DNA from: Straminergon stramineum
Lineage: Eukaryota > Streptophyta > Bryopsida > Hypnales > Calliergonaceae
Assembly (NCBI GenBank): GCA_963920665.1
Contig: OY987273.1
Coordinates: forward strand, 3,412,501-3,476,500
Direction: 5' to 3'
DNA length: 64,000 nucleotides
A model generated the notes under the pieces. It made no database searches, was not told the DNA's origin, and saw only the letters and a list, made by a program, of their open reading frames with translations. Position 1 is the first letter of the stretch. Every line of letters starts with the position of its first letter. Positions 1-13,025 of this stretch are shown here, piece by piece. The position numbers were made by a program, and so were the translations under genes.

Positions 1-165
1 AAGAGGAAGGGCATAAGTCTTCTCCGGACTGAATAGAAGACTTTGTTTCTTCAAGCTAGCATTTGCTAGCTTCAATCCTGGATGACTACAAACAAAAAGG
101 TCACCATGTTAGAGTTTTGTTACGTGGACGTCACCATAGAAAGAAAAAATGAAAAGAGTTCCAAC

Positions 166-3100
166 TTACTTACTAAATTTTCCCTTCTGAGTGAATTTTC
201 GAGGCACCACGGGCATTTCATCCGGATCTTGAGAAACTACACTTGGTGGCGGGGGAGGTGTCACCACGTTCGCCATGGTGGACTTCCGCATGGGTTTCAA
301 GATGGCATCAAAAATGTCCTTGTGCTCCTCCAAGGCCACAATGTGGCAGCCCGTTCCATGACAAGCGATAATGGATGCACCTGGAGGCAAGGAAATTCAA
401 GTACATTAGTTGAGAAATGAAAGTGGTAGAATGATTACAACCAAACCTAGAGATGGTAGAGTGAATGAATTGAATCCTGACCTGTGGATGCAGTGCAGTC
501 AAGAATCACATCTCCTTCAACACTTGTAGCTTCAAGGAAGATTTGAAAGAACCTTGGATCTTTTTCGCGAGCCCCATGCCAAGGCTTTCCATCATTCATG
601 GCCATGTCATCCGAGTGGGTGTAGTTCATGACCATGTCGTCCCATGCAATGTCGACACCAGCCTTGACCATCGTGGTTGTGCGTTTGAAAGAAAAATTGG
701 ATTTCCCTTTCGCGCCTAAGTCCTTCACGACAAGGGTGATTCCAAACTTTTGCGTCTACACAAGCATCCAAGACAGGTATAGATTTATGAGAAATGAGAA
801 GAATGTAATGCATTATGAAGTTCTTTTAAAATCTAGAGAAAGAGAATGAAATTTACCGTCTTCGTTTTGTCTATAGCTGAGGTCAAGTGCATGCGGTTCA
901 TCCCCATCCACTCCTTCTTCTTTATCATATCGTACGTTTCACACAATCCTGCAATATCCGACTTTGCTTTGGCACTCCACGAATGAAATACAATGACGCA
1001 ACCGTGCTCTTGGAGATGATTGGAAGCAAAGCTGAATGCCGATTGCAAAGCCTCATCTCCCACGTCCTTGTTCCAATCCAGCACCTCATCTGGCGGAGAA
1101 GACACCCCTGGCACGGGCAAGTTCTCCGGACAGTCGAAGAACATGACGTCCACCCCTGGCCTACCTTTAGGGACACCATGGAACATGGATGGTTTCCCCG
1201 CCGACACCTACCAACAAATCGTGCATCCAAATATGATAAGGAATAAACTCAGACTACAATAATTTGAATGAGAACTTAGATCCACATGTTCAAATGAAAA
1301 TGAAAATTGCATACCTTGTTGAAGAAGTCCAAGACTTCTTTGTAGCATGTCTTTCTCTTGGACTCCATGTCATCAACGAGGTCATCAATAGAGATGTTGA
1401 GAATGAGATTCTCAGACTTGGAGAGCTCATCTTCAATGAGGACAATCGCTTTGGTCACATGAGTGATGACCTCTTCGGTGAGTTGAGAGAGAGTGGCCTT
1501 CCGCTTCACTCCACTCTGCGATCTGACTTGCATCTCTGAGCCTTAATCCACCGTTGATGAATCTGGAACTTGGCCTCCAGCCTCGGCCTTCTTCTTGCCT
1601 TTTGTCTTGGCCTTTTCTTCCTTGTCCTTGTCCTTGTCCTTCTCCTTCTCTGCGAGCTTGGCAAGGCTCTCTGCTTCCTTCTTCTCCTTGGCGGTGAGGA
1701 CTTGGAACCGGGCCTCTTTTTTCCAGTCATTGGCTTCCCTCCTCGCGATGGCCTTCCTCCTTTGCCTGTCTGTCATTCCCGCAAACTCATCCACATCCAA
1801 ATCGATGGCACCCTTGCCATCCATAGATGCCCGTAGCTGCACCTCTGATGGATGAGTGAATACTGGTGCGCAATCCAAGTACCACGCTCCTCCACTGAGG
1901 TGAGCCATGGTGAATGTGCGCAGTTGGTTAGCTGAGAACATGCAGTCCCCAGAGCTGTGGTCCAACCATGACACGAGGAAGGGAGGCAGGTCCTTTCTTT
2001 CAATGGCACCCTTTGCTTCAAGCTCATACTTGAAGTAGCTATAGAGAATAAGAAATAGTCAATAGAGGTATGTAGAGAATGCAGATCAAATGAAGAACGA
2101 GGCATACTCTGTCATCTGACTGGAAGACCATTTTCAAAATCGAAGAATAATGTCGACTACAAAAACATACCGGTAGAGGATCCTCCTAACCACCAAGTTA
2201 GACCCCTTGGAATTCAAGAAGGAGTCCCCCTTCTTGAAGTAGTTTCCTCCTTTAAGATAGGGATGGAATCCGTGGTCCCAGATCTTCCTCCTCCATCCTT
2301 CAATGTACTCTTGCAATGTCTCTGGCTGTAGTGGGACATTCATATTGATCTTGATGTTGTCCTGTCTAACAACAGCTTCGAAGTACTCCATAGCTGCATC
2401 CTCGACCTGTACAAATGGACGAGGTTAAGTACTATTTTCAGTCCATTATGAAGATTAAAGACAAATTATCGTTTGACCTATCTCGTGCTCGATAGCCTCT
2501 ATAGTACATTGGAATTCAACAAATCAATTTGAGTGAGACACTTACCCCTGCAAACCAAACACATTTGTTTAAGAAAGGTCCAAGGTGTGTTTCGGAGACA
2601 AGCCTGGCTGGGAACTTCCTCGCATCCCGTGATGGAATGGAGGAGTTCCACCACTGTAGGAATTTGGTCTTGTGCTCTGCTGTTGTGTTGCAAGTGGCCA
2701 CCATTTGCAATTTTTCAAGTGTCATCTCTGGCACCTCGTTAGAGCTCCAATGTCTCTCCACCTACACTAGCCAAAATGAAATGTGTCATGAGCTTACGTG
2801 AAGAAAAAGATTTTTGTAAATCATGGCATGATTTACAGAACATTAGAACTTACCTCTTCAAGGAAGCCCGCCCCATGAGCGGGATTGGCCACTGTGAGGA
2901 ATTTGATCATCTTCACGTAGAGCTTCATGTTCTTTTCCTTGGCCCCTACCCTCATGGCTTGAGCTGCCCCTTCCATTGTCTTTTCCTCCATCGGTGTAGT
3001 CTCATGGTATCTTCGCAGCGCTGCATTTGCCGCCTGCGCAATCTCTTGCTGCAAATACACGAGGATCTTAAATCAATAATTCACTCAAAACTGGAACAAC

Positions 3101-4106
3101 AGAAAATAATACAATTGATTCATGTGGAGAATGTTTCTCTTACCCTGAAGACAAATGAGGTGAAGACCTCCGCTGGCATAGAGTACCATGTCTTTCTTGG
3201 TAGCAATGCAGCACATTGTTTTCTCTCTGATGGCCTCAACATGTCATTGAACCTTTCCATGGGAAGCAGACCATACTTTTGCACCCGGTACAATGTGTGT
3301 ACCAAGTTTGTCTTTACGTGGGAGTCCTCAGTAGATTTGCGTAGTGAGAAGAAAACAATCTTATGAGTAATTCAATATTCACAGATGGCATGAGATGGAA
3401 TCAAACTCCGTATGAACAACCAATGGGATTAGTGAACCTACTTGTTGATGTCGTGCATGACCTGCATGACAATCTCGATTTTGCCTTTGGTGTCCAGAAG
3501 AATGCAATCCACTGCATAGTGCCACTCAGGGTTTGTGGAATACATCCTAGAGATGACGTTCATCCAGGCCAAGCGTCGGTGGTTTCCGTCGCAAACGAAG
3601 AACTTCAAGTTTTTGAGGAACTTGAGAGCAGGTTGTAAATCCACGTACTCCTCGAAGGTGGCATTCTTTTCCTTCCAAAGAGGGTCCCACTCATCCATCT
3701 CCTCCGCTGCGAACTCTGACGTCTCGCCCGCCTCATTCGTGGTGGAAACGTAAAAGATTGTTGCCATATCATGGTATCCACACGCGAACTCTTGCTCAAG
3801 AAATTGCACATCACATGAAAGTGTTGGCCTCACCATAGGCATGGCTACAAGGCGGCAAAGTGGAATCGGAAATTGGAACATGTTTTCTGGCTTCATCCTG
3901 AGCGAATTGATAGTGGATACGGAGTCCACTTTCTGTAGCTTTCGGAGGTCATCTTCCAACAAGTCTTTCTCCTCGTCATCCACCACATCCATCTCCATTG
4001 CATGCCCTTCTTCCTCCCCTCCGATTTCTGGTTGAGTAGTATCATCGGTCCCTGAAGTTTGAACAACTCTCTCTTCTTGAGTTTCATTCACTGGCGAGAC
4101 ATCCAT
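166..4106 (-). pseudogene. ParB/Srx-like plus beta-class DNA methyltransferase-like gene, copy A (broken)
   Basis: Nine exons can be joined on the minus strand: 4106-3442, 3336-3144, 3048-2854, 2761-2546, 2406-2171, 2038-1315, 1207-857, 755-482 and 380-166. They total 3,069 nt, and every junction except one has GT and AG in matching phase. The start is an ATG followed by an acidic leader. Exon 1 holds VCDGNHRRLAW, which resembles the G-x-x-R-R segment of ParB/Srx domains. The middle exons are helical and Lys/Glu-rich. Exon 7 has VDVMFFDCPENL where N4/N6 methyltransferases have DPPY. Exons 8-9 have KPWHGAREKDP, then ILDCTASTGASII and HIVALEEHKDIFDAIL, matching the C-terminal motif I half (FxGxG then a SAM acidic residue). 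The order motif IV before motif I is the beta class. Two defects are visible: the acceptor before exon 2 reads AA instead of AG (3338-3337), and TAA is in frame at 1545-1543. A donor GTAAGT at the 3' end may add a tiny last exon ending near 72. Activity is unlikely in this copy. Confidence 0.72.
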
Positions 4107-4336
4107 CTGTCAAGGCAACGACAGAAGAATATGACACACTTGTCATGGAACAAATAGAATGATGTAGGAAAAATATGAAAATTGTAACACACAATAATGT
4201 CAATGTTTTACTTCAAACAAGAACTCCAACAATACTTATGTTTAATATGACGGTAGTTCTCCCAAAACAAGTCCACTCAAATGTCACTTGCCCTGACCAT
4301 CATATATGAAAAAGTACATATTTGAATAGAGTCCAC

Positions 4337-4798
4337 TCAACCCTCTAGAATCTCCACATCACTCTCTGAGTCTGAGCTCAAGAGAATGATCACCTCTCCC
4401 ATCCACCCCATACTATCACTACAATCGCACATTTCAAAGAAAGGGCTATTAATGGACATGGAGATCTCAGGCTCCGAGCTGTACTTGGTCTCTGAACTCT
4501 CGGGGGAAAATTTCAGGTGCTTGCACTTTCGAGAATATCCTGCTATAAGGTGGTCGGGCTAGTCAGTGTTGCGACTGAGCTTGGTGTCCATGGAAGCACC
4601 TACAGGAGGACAAGCTGGGATCTTAGAATCTTGAATCCTTACCAAGTCCTCTTCATCTTCCTCCTCGGATTCACTCGATATGTCGACATCCACATCAAGA
4701 GGAGTCTTTGGCTCAAACTTATCTCCATCAACTCCAACACCAATTGGCACCATTGGCTCCATCAAGGTGGATGGTACATTGCTCTGTCCACCGAATCC
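4337..4798 (-). CDS. Acidic Ser/Glu-rich terminal exon upstream of copy A
   Basis: After an acceptor (AG at 4800-4799) a reading frame runs to TGA at 4339-4337. It has one in-frame TAG near 4559, preceded by LSRNTD. The product is acidic, with DVDVDISSESEEEDEEDL and, near the end, VIILLSSDSESDVEIL. Hydrophobic residues followed by Ser and acidic residues look like a SUMO-interacting motif. It lies 231 bp upstream of the copy A start on the same strand. It could be the last exon of a separate gene or a 5' exon of copy A. No enzymatic domain is recognised. Confidence 0.4.
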
Positions 4799-4806
4799 CT
4801 AGATTC

Positions 4807-6899
4807 AAAGGCAAAACCAAAAACAATCAATTCCAAGAATTTCACAGATTCCGAACAAAATGTCAGGGCATACACTCAGAAGTACGACAAAAAACCAATA
4901 GACTAGAAATACTGAAGCAAACATAAGGGATAAATAATTTGGTTTGATGAAGAGTTGGTCAAGAAACGAACATCCGCATACACAACCACATCGTGAGCTT
5001 GCAGTGCTTCTCAAGTGCGAATTCACAGTCCCCTTAGTCACCGAGAATCCCAATGGCCCTGGGCGCGCCAGTGCGGCCTAGGAATCACACACATAGGCTT
5101 GGAAGAATCCAACAGCGAGGACGCCACACACACTCATAACGCGGGTCACCAAGAGGCCGGCTGCGCCCACCGCGAGCCTCGGGCCTGTCACGTGCTAGGC
5201 TGAGCACTCGCATTGTGAGCTTGCAGTGACTCTCAAGAGCGTGAGGTGAATCAAGCCTCATCAGAATAGTTGTAGGATTGCGTAAGATGTGTACCTTGTG
5301 AATGCTGATGAGATTTTGAGGTTGTGGTGTGGAGCTTTCCACTTCTTGCCTATCTACATCCTTCGCGCGGCTTCGTATGGTCCTCGTCTAGAGCAATGCT
5401 TCCTCCCTCTGTGCATTCATCACGAGATCAAATTCGTGACTGAAGTACCAAATTTTTGCAATCTAGATGCTGAGGACCACAAGCTCGCGGATGTGTGAAT
5501 TAGCTGTAAGTATGGAAGATTGGTGTTGGAGATGGCGGAGACCCTCGATGTCCAGTGAAGGTGATCAGTGAACAAGTGTCCTAGGCATGCGGGGAGAGGA
5601 GGAAGGAATCTTCTAAATTCGGATTCCATCATGGGCGCGGCGAGGTGACCCTGCAAAGGGTGGCAGCGAGGCAGTTGCTATAAGGCCGCCAGTTGCGGTA
5701 AGGCCGCCAGTTGCTATTAAGGCCGCTAGTTGTTGTTATGGCTGCCCGCGACTAGGCTCGGGCTCAGGGCCCCTTCGAATTACCACAGGCAAAGAAAAAA
5801 AAATACAGTGAAGTGGAGGGCAAACTGAAATACCAAACATTAAGTCCAGGGTGTCCAAACACCGGGGACCAAAGACTACGAAACTGCTGATCAATAAAAT
5901 CCAATTTGTCTTTGTTCTAAATTTGGGATCTACAGTCTTTCCTAACGGCCATCACAATGTGCATTGTATTGTCCTAGGCAGCCTTCGTTACCCATCGGGT
6001 GCTCAAGTCCCGGGTGCTGTATTTAGTTTCACACGGCGAGCCAGTTGATGACAAGGTGTGGAGGTTCGAATTCGGATACTTTGGATGGCCCAACATTGAA
6101 GAAGGTAAATTCGTGGTGGTCCACCCTCCGTCCATTATTTTTGCCTCAACCTGCATTTCAATTTCGAAAGTCCATCCCCTTCAACAAGAACCGATCTCTA
6201 TTTGGGTTTGTATTGATCATGAACTGGCCCAATGGAAGAGGCCATGCTGGGCAGCGAAACATGGTGCTCTCGTCGTGTTGGAGTGGTGAACTGTCGGCGT
6301 TGCGACCACGTGCCACAATGAAGGCATGCCATGCTCTGTCGTTCACGGGGTAATCTAGAGGCAGAGAGAGAATGTGGCCGCCTCACGCAGTGGCCACGAC
6401 CATATGCGATTTGGGTGAATTTCTCTAGGTTTCTACTTCACATCTTCATGATCTCAATGCTAAATTTGAATTATTCTTCTTAAAATGAATCCTCGATTAA
6501 TTCCCGTGAACCCCTTCTACGAGCGGTGGTGGATATGAGACAATCCAATTGACAATTTCATCTGTGGTCCTTGATGGCATGAGAAAGTATTTAGAGGAAA
6601 TTTCATGGAGAACTTGTTGATTTGGGTGTAGTGAATCTTTCTAAATTCCTAGTCCTATTCGTATACTCCTCTCTCTATCTCTAATTCCATCCCAACATAT
6701 CTCAGTGACCTCGTTCCAATTTGAGGTCCAACTAGAATTGTATTCTTGCAAATCTTTTGTTTGACAACTATAATCATTTGCTTGGACGCACATGTTAGAC
6801 CCTTTGATTTTTGGAATTGTATCACTCTTTTACATATAGGACCACTAAAAAGAGATGAGAGTCAATAACATAAATACAAGAAATGATTGAAATACTCAC
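4807..6899. other. No supported gene
   Basis: I see no convincing coding frame here. The interval holds a GC-richer patch (about 5.04-5.25 kb), a duplicated phrase TGAGCTTGCAGTG (near 4995 and 5217) and a short tandem repeat at 5.67-5.74 kb. It may include an intron between the two acidic exons. Confidence 0.4.
5671..5745. repeat. Short tandem repeat, ~19 bp unit
   Basis: About four imperfect units of the form CAGTTGCTATAAGGCCGC follow each other, with variants such as AGTTGCGGTAAGGCCGCC. This is a simple minisatellite with no coding sense. Confidence 0.6.
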
Positions 6900-7108
6900 A
6901 GTGGCAATGCAATTGTCTTCTTCTTGGGTTCGGGCACCTCCAGACTTCTGTGGCATTTCATGATTTAGAAGAGCATTCTTTGGTGCAGAGTCTTCTTCCT
7001 CTACATTACTTCCTCCACCAAAGCGAAGGGACTTCCTCAACTCTCCAAGGGTGGACTGAGAAACCTTGGACACTACTTCTTCTTGTTCATACTGGACTTC
7101 TTCAAAGC
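6900..7108 (-). CDS. Internal exon, acidic, unknown product
   Basis: The frame starts after a pyrimidine-rich acceptor (...TCCTCCAAG) and ends at a GTGAGT donor. It reads FEEVQYEQEEVV, then LGELRKSLRFGGGSNVEEED, then a polar tail. Codon quality and flanking splice sites support a real exon on the minus strand. The next supported exon on this strand is 4798-4337, so both may belong to one transcript that reads towards copy A. No family is recognised. Confidence 0.4.
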
Positions 7109-7827
7109 CTTGGAGGATGAGAAATAAAAACTACGACGCCTCTTTCTACTCCTCACGTCAATCAATTCAGGCTCCACTCTCTAGGTGTTCACAAGCATGG
7201 GGTGAATGAAGTTGACATACAACCTCCCTCTCCTCTACACAAGGTATGTGAAACAAACAAACTAAAACAGGATCAAGTATGATGCCACAATAGACTTGTC
7301 AAATGGTCCAAGGTCTTCTACAATTTTCCCTAGGCATGGGACATTAGGATGTGAATTCCATTAAATAATTTCTACCCGCAGCCGTCAAGGACGTTCACTC
7401 CACTTCATCGTACAGCTTTGAATGCGCTGGGAAAGGGCAATTAAATCAAACTAGAGGTTTTAAGACCACACACAAAAATTAACTTAGCCCAACTTCCAAT
7501 GTCGAGGGGCGGCAGCTTGAGCATGTTTTGAGAGGACGGTTGGAATTCAATGCTCAAGCCGTTTCGGTGCGTCCACAGTCCCCAACACGTAATAAATGAA
7601 ACTTGAGATGGCGGTGCACAAATTACGATTTCCTATGGGGCTGGATTCTCTTGCTCCATTAAGGTAAAAAATTAACACACCTACTACAATTTATTAATTG
7701 CTCACCTAAATTTCACTTTCATGAAAATAGAATATACATAAGGCCACTAAAATTTGGTTGCCTTCACTGTTTTCAAAGACCCTAAACCCATCAGAATTCC
7801 ACCACCTCCTGACCTTGCTTTGTAAGG
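7109..7827. other. Intergenic gap between divergent genes
   Basis: There is no coding frame of note. This gap separates the minus-strand exon at 7.1 kb from the plus-strand transposase start at 7828, so it may hold two divergent promoters. No specific motif can be assigned. Confidence 0.35.
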
Positions 7828-10800
7828 ATGGCTTGTGTTCGAGTGCATGGTCAAGATGTTCCACTGGTGTTTCCTGTCGACAAGGGAGAATGTGCCAAAG
7901 TCATGAGTCACCTCCTACACGTTTGCTTTCGATTTGTAGAGTCCTCCATCTACATTGAAGAGGAAAAGTTGTCCCAGTCAGGTGAATTGGTGCAATCCAT
8001 TTCGGTTGTCAAGAGTCTAGATGGAGATAGCCATTGCTGGTACCTAGCCCCAGGGAACTACAGGGCTTATGGTCTTCCGCTCTCCATGCTTGGGGTTTCA
8101 ACAGAAATTTGGAGTCGACAGTTGGATAACTCCAGAGTCGACATGCCATATGTTGCACGCAAGGTGTCACCCAGTCCACCTCGTGTAGTCTCCCCAGTGC
8201 TAATCGGCAATACAATTCTACGGTCAGTCAAGGTAGAGAAATTAGAATCCATCATAGAATTGTCGAGTGAATCGGCAGGGGAGTCACCTAAGGTGATGCT
8301 TGAAAAGCAACAACTCCCGATCCCTTTTGAGTTGAGGGAAAAGGCTTCTATACACTCAGAACCAAACACCCCCTCCAATAGTCCAACCCCATCTCTATTG
8401 TCACGTCCTCCAGTGCCCCCATCTTCGACTCACTAAGTCAGTATAATGGAGTGCTTGAAGAGACTAGCGACTGTACGGCGTTCGCGGAATGAACTGTCCA
8501 ACATGGATGTTGACGCCGTGAAGCACCATCGTGTGCAGTACTTGCCTACACATTTCAACGGCGATGTCATCTTCGAATTGCCTCCGTGTCGATCCGCATC
8601 CTTGTCCTCGGCGGCCAAGAACCTCGAGGGAATGGATAGGCGGTACGACGGACACCCATGGTGTAAGCTGATGACCACGAACATTCACAACTCCGACAAC
8701 CTCAAGTTCCGTAAGTCATACTGCGCTAGACACCTTGCTTGCCAAAATCCTGACTGTGATTATGTAAAGAGGGCTTCCAAAATGAATGAAACAGAGTGGA
8801 TCGGTTACACGATCTGTCCTTTTACTAAAGGGGGGAGTCCTCCCAATGATTGTACTCTAGTATGCAAAGTTTGCAAGAGCCCCCCCTTGTGCTTGAATAC
8901 ATGTGATGCTAGAATATACTACGTATATTGCGAGAATGAAAAAATGACTAGGGCTGCTATACACTTCGGAGATCATGCGCACCCTGTAGCGAAGGGTGTG
9001 TATAGAGACTCAGCAGAGAAAATCTCAGGACTCATTGCACAGCAGGTGGCCAAAACACCCACCGCCACCAACTCTGCAATTGCGCTCTCCGCTAGCAAAG
9101 AGTTCCTCACGAACTATTTGTTTCACAATGGTGAAGGGGAAAAAGAGATGTTGAAGGGAGAGGAACTAGAGGAAGTCATGGATCAATTCCAATATCTTAG
9201 CAGTCCGAACATTAGGAATGTCATTTCATCGTTTCGCTCCAACAACAAGGGAGGGGTCATCGACAACATCATGACAATGAAGAAAGAGTCAAAGTTCGAG
9301 TTCATACATGACAGTGTCTTCCCAGGACAGGGAAGGGAGAAGGTCTACCTCTTCAAAATGCTCACAGAAGGACCCGGAAGTGGAGTGGACCTCGTCAAAC
9401 AAATGCAACCAAGAGGGGATTTACAAAACGCATGGATAATGTTTGACCACGTCAGACGCGTCAACGAGTGGAGCACCATGGCATGCCACGTGTACGATGT
9501 GGAGTACAAAAAAGTGACGACCGTGGCCACCTGTGACATGCAATCGGAGAACACGGAGATCCAAGTTCAATTTTAGAGATCTCTAAATACGGTCATGGCA
9601 AGACACGGAGTGGAGCACACCAACTTCAAAGGATTCATGGCAGATAGCGCGATGGCCAATTGGAATGCGGCGCGGATTGTCTACGGAAGTGGGTCGCCTG
9701 ATGAGAAAATGGAGAATCGCGAGAGAATGTGTTTGCTGCATTGGAGTAGTTCGCTCCACAAGCATACCCAGAAGCACATCAAAGAAGCATTCCAACAACA
9801 ACACATTACCCTCTGCAAACAATACAAAGAATCCAAGACTATCGAAGAAGCAGAGATGCGGTACCTCGCAATTCGATCCTGGTGGTTGTCGTCAGGTGCT
9901 GCAAGTGAAGAAGATCTTCATCACTTGGACCACTGGCTAGCCTTCTGGCATTTTTGATACCTACAGTGGGGAGGCTTCATGACTATGGTAAGTGACTTCC
10001 TAAGTTGATTTTGAAGTATCCATCCTCCTCTATCTAAAGTGGTTATTGAAGAATAGAGGTGTACCCTCCAAACTTAGAGGCATGTACATGGCGACTTTGA
10101 TTGAGAATATTCGAGTAGGAATTACTTTTAACTTCTACGAAATTATTGATGAGCATGTGAGGGGGGACCCAAATGGGGGGTTCAAGGATAGGGCACCTAG
10201 ACCTTAGTCGGATCCGACTGAAGGTTCTAGGCTCCCAAATGTTACTCTTTTTTGAAGGACTCCCACTGAAAAAGGAGCTCTTAGACCCCCTCCTCAGAAT
10301 CTCATGTTAGTCTTTTTCCTCCTTGGTAGACGTCCCGTCTAGTGCTCATTCGTAGAGAGAAGAATCTCTTTCATATTTTTACATTCACGAACATCTTGGT
10401 GTGTAAGCAAATGAGGTTCATACATTTGCAATGAGTCTAGGATGATCACATGGGCTATTAACCCTCGAATATGAAATTGGATGTCCTCACTCATGTGTTA
10501 TGGATGGATGGATTTGTAGAAATTGAGTTTGGAAGAGATGACCGACCTACCTTTCTGCAATTTGTCCGAAACGGTTCACAACAAATGGCTTCAAATGTCA
10601 GGAAAGCAAGGAAACAACCTCTTCGACGCAACCTGTGATGATAGCATTCGTGCATGGATGCAAATGACCAACTATCGGGCATACCTCAGAGGAGATGCAT
10701 CTAGATCAGGGCCGTCCAAGGGGGAGCTCACACTCAGAGCTGCGAGACAAAGTGGATGTCCGAAGAAAATCGCAGAAGCGTTGAATACGTTGCCTGGAGC

Positions 10801-11908
10801 AAAGGGGGTGGGAACAAGAATACCACACTTGGAAGGAGAAGAAATCTTTGGGAGCACAAAGAGGAAGTTAGACATACCCATCGGTGATGCCGGAGATTCA
10901 CATAGACTGGACAAAGTGAACTTCTCTCAGCCGCGTGTGAGAACCAGGTCCACAACGGCTTCTCTTCAATCTTTGGAGGGCCCAAGTGAACAACCTCAAA
11001 CCCAGATCCCTAAACATGTCACAACGACATTTGAAAGTGATTGTGACACCTCCAAGTGGCACATTGCTAGGATCAGCCATAAGTCCAATGCAAAATGCCA
11101 TGCTCAACAGCGGATCACCAACATCAGGTGCACCTCCAAAATTGCAAGGGGAAGGAAGGGAACACCGGCTCCAACCTATCGAGGCCGAAAAGAAGATTAT
11201 GGGAGCAAGCAGGAGGTGGTGGTCGACTTTTGGTTCTGTTGGGATGACATTGAACGATGTGTAAAAGGTACGAAAAGGAAGTGGGTCATTGATTGGCTTG
11301 AGGTACCAGAGCTGTGGCCCATTCTCAGTGGGACCAACCTCAATAGGGAGGAGACTCTACTACTACAACATGCAGGCTTCCACCTTCAAGAAAGGCCGAC
11401 ATTGTCCCCACGCCGACTCTTCACCATGTCGAAGGTTTTCCAAACTGTCTTATATGACCAACCAACGCCCAAGAACCCGGATGCATATCCAACGGTTAGG
11501 AACAACCGAACCATTCGGAGGATAGCCAATGCACCAACTACAGAACGACGGAACAAGTGGGAAAGTGCAGCAAATGTTAGAGGACAAATAGTGGGAGTCA
11601 CCTTGCTCCCCTTCCCAGGCCTTGGTGCAATAGTGGCGCTTGAGACAGGGACAGACACTAACAAAAACATCTATCGAATTACAGTGGATATGTTCCCCAC
11701 ATGCATATGCCCAAACTTCATGAATATGGTTGTTTCAACTATTGGAGGTCGACAGCAATACGTGAATTGCAAACACCTATACTACTTGTTTAGGTACTTT
11801 TGCAAGATGGACATCCATGAAGATAAATTCATTCATGCACCTAGTTATAGCTTCAATGAACTGAAGGTACTCCTAGTTCGAGTAGGAATCATTACAGTTC
11901 CAATATAG
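7828..11908 (+). pseudogene. MULE-like transposase with GCM/WRKY-like zinc region and SWIM zinc finger (broken)
   Basis: A plus-strand gene starts at ATG 7828. Its first exon runs to a GTAAGT donor at 9988, and the last exon runs from 10520 (after TTTGTAG) to TAA at 11908. A short conserved block around 10.04-10.2 kb (KLRGMYMATLIENIRVGITF) lies between them. Features in order: a SUMO-interaction-like IIELSSES, a Cys-rich block with RKSYCARHLACQNPDCDY resembling GCM/WRKY/FLYWCH-type domains of MULE transposases, the catalytic-type core WIMFDHV then FKGFMADSA then CLLHWSSSL, and a C-terminal CxC...CKHLYYLF SWIM zinc finger. The frame is broken by TAA (8434), TAG (9574, in a place expected to be Trp) and TGA (9955, between FWHF and YLQWGG). 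Terminal inverted repeats were not found. It lies head-to-head with the minus-strand genes at 0.2-7.1 kb. Confidence 0.75.
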
Positions 11909-12115
11909 GCAACCCTACATTTATCCATGTACTTCAATTACATAGTATTCATTCACATATATTGCGATTGAAATGATTTGCAGTGTACTAAGGGAAAATG
12001 TTAATGCATTCATGAAATATAGAAGCATGTTTTATAAGTGAAGTGCTTTGTTGCCAATTTATATAGATGACTATATTTCTAAGTATTTTTCCTAGTTTCA
12101 AAACATCTTCATAGT

Positions 12116-12397
12116 CTTTTTACTTCCCATGTGTTCCCTTTCATTTTCCCATTTTTTAAAATTCTATTTTTATTTAGTTTCTTTGTCCCAAGTTTTCTTT
12201 TCCCAACTTTAATCCTTTCCCCATTTTTTTTTCTTTCCCCATTTTTTTCCTTTTTCCATTTTTTTGGCTTCATCCATTTTCTTATCTTTCTCCCATTTCT
12301 CCCTTCTTTCCCCATTTTTTCCCTTTCCTCTTCCTTTGGATTCCTCTTTTTTTTTCCTTTTCACATTTCGTTTATCTTCTCCATTCCCTACAATTAG
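12116..12397. repeat. T/C-rich low-complexity tract
   Basis: About 280 bp made almost wholly of T and C on the plus strand, with repeated CCATTTTTT and CTTTCCCC phrases. The Phe/Leu-rich open frame across it is a composition artefact. Confidence 0.75.
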
Positions 12398-12918
12398 GGG
12401 GAGGATGTCAACATTTTGATAGTTCTTACAATTATGAAGAGAAATGAATTTTATAATTGTAAATTATGTAAACCACAAAAACTAAAGATTCGAGTCAAAT
12501 GTCAACCCTTAATCCATCATGGCTTCTACTCATTAGTTCACACAAACCTTGAGGTTTTCTACTCACCCTAAACATATGCACTTATAAAAACTCACATGAC
12601 AAATCCCAATTGTTTGAGGAAATTCAAACACCAAATCCTATGTATTCAAATTAGCTAGTGAAAACATCACAACTAAGTTGTGTCTAAATGGCATCTATCT
12701 GTAATACTGAAACCATCTAGCATATTTCCCGTTGTAATCATTGAACTAAGTGCTTCACCTTCCAATAAAATTTGACAATCTTTTCCCATCGTAATAAACA
12801 ATTTCAGAGGAATAAAAAATAACTCATTCCAAAGTCCACGGTTTTAGGGGACACGGTCATAGGTCACAATATTCACTAAAAATAGGAAATTTTTGTCTAT
12901 TTTGGGAGAAAAAATGAA

Positions 12919-12957
12919 AAAAAAATTGGGGGGCCAAAAATTGCCCCCCAAAATTTT
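12919..12957. repeat. Short G-tract/C-tract foldback
   Basis: AAAAATTGGGGGGC is followed after a few bases by GCCCCCCAAAATTTTT, an almost perfect inverted repeat with a loop of about 9 nt. Confidence 0.7.
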
Positions 12958-12959
12958 TG

Positions 12960-13025
12960 GAGGCTCTAGGCTCACATACTCCATGCTCACAGCTCACAGG
13001 CTCACGGCTCTAAGCTCACACGCTA
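12960..13025. repeat. Degenerate GGCTCACA repeats
   Basis: Seven or so tandem variants of GGCTCACA/AGCTCACA sit directly after the foldback at 12.92 kb. Confidence 0.5.

Noticed and set aside
5990..6090. tRNA or tRNA-derived SINE (GGTTCGAATTC, box-B-like)
   Set aside because: No convincing A box or cloverleaf could be drawn. A similar A-box-like phrase at 37.99 kb lacks a B box.
12131..12397. Phe/Leu-rich protein of 88 codons
   Set aside because: It is a by-product of the T/C-rich low-complexity tract.
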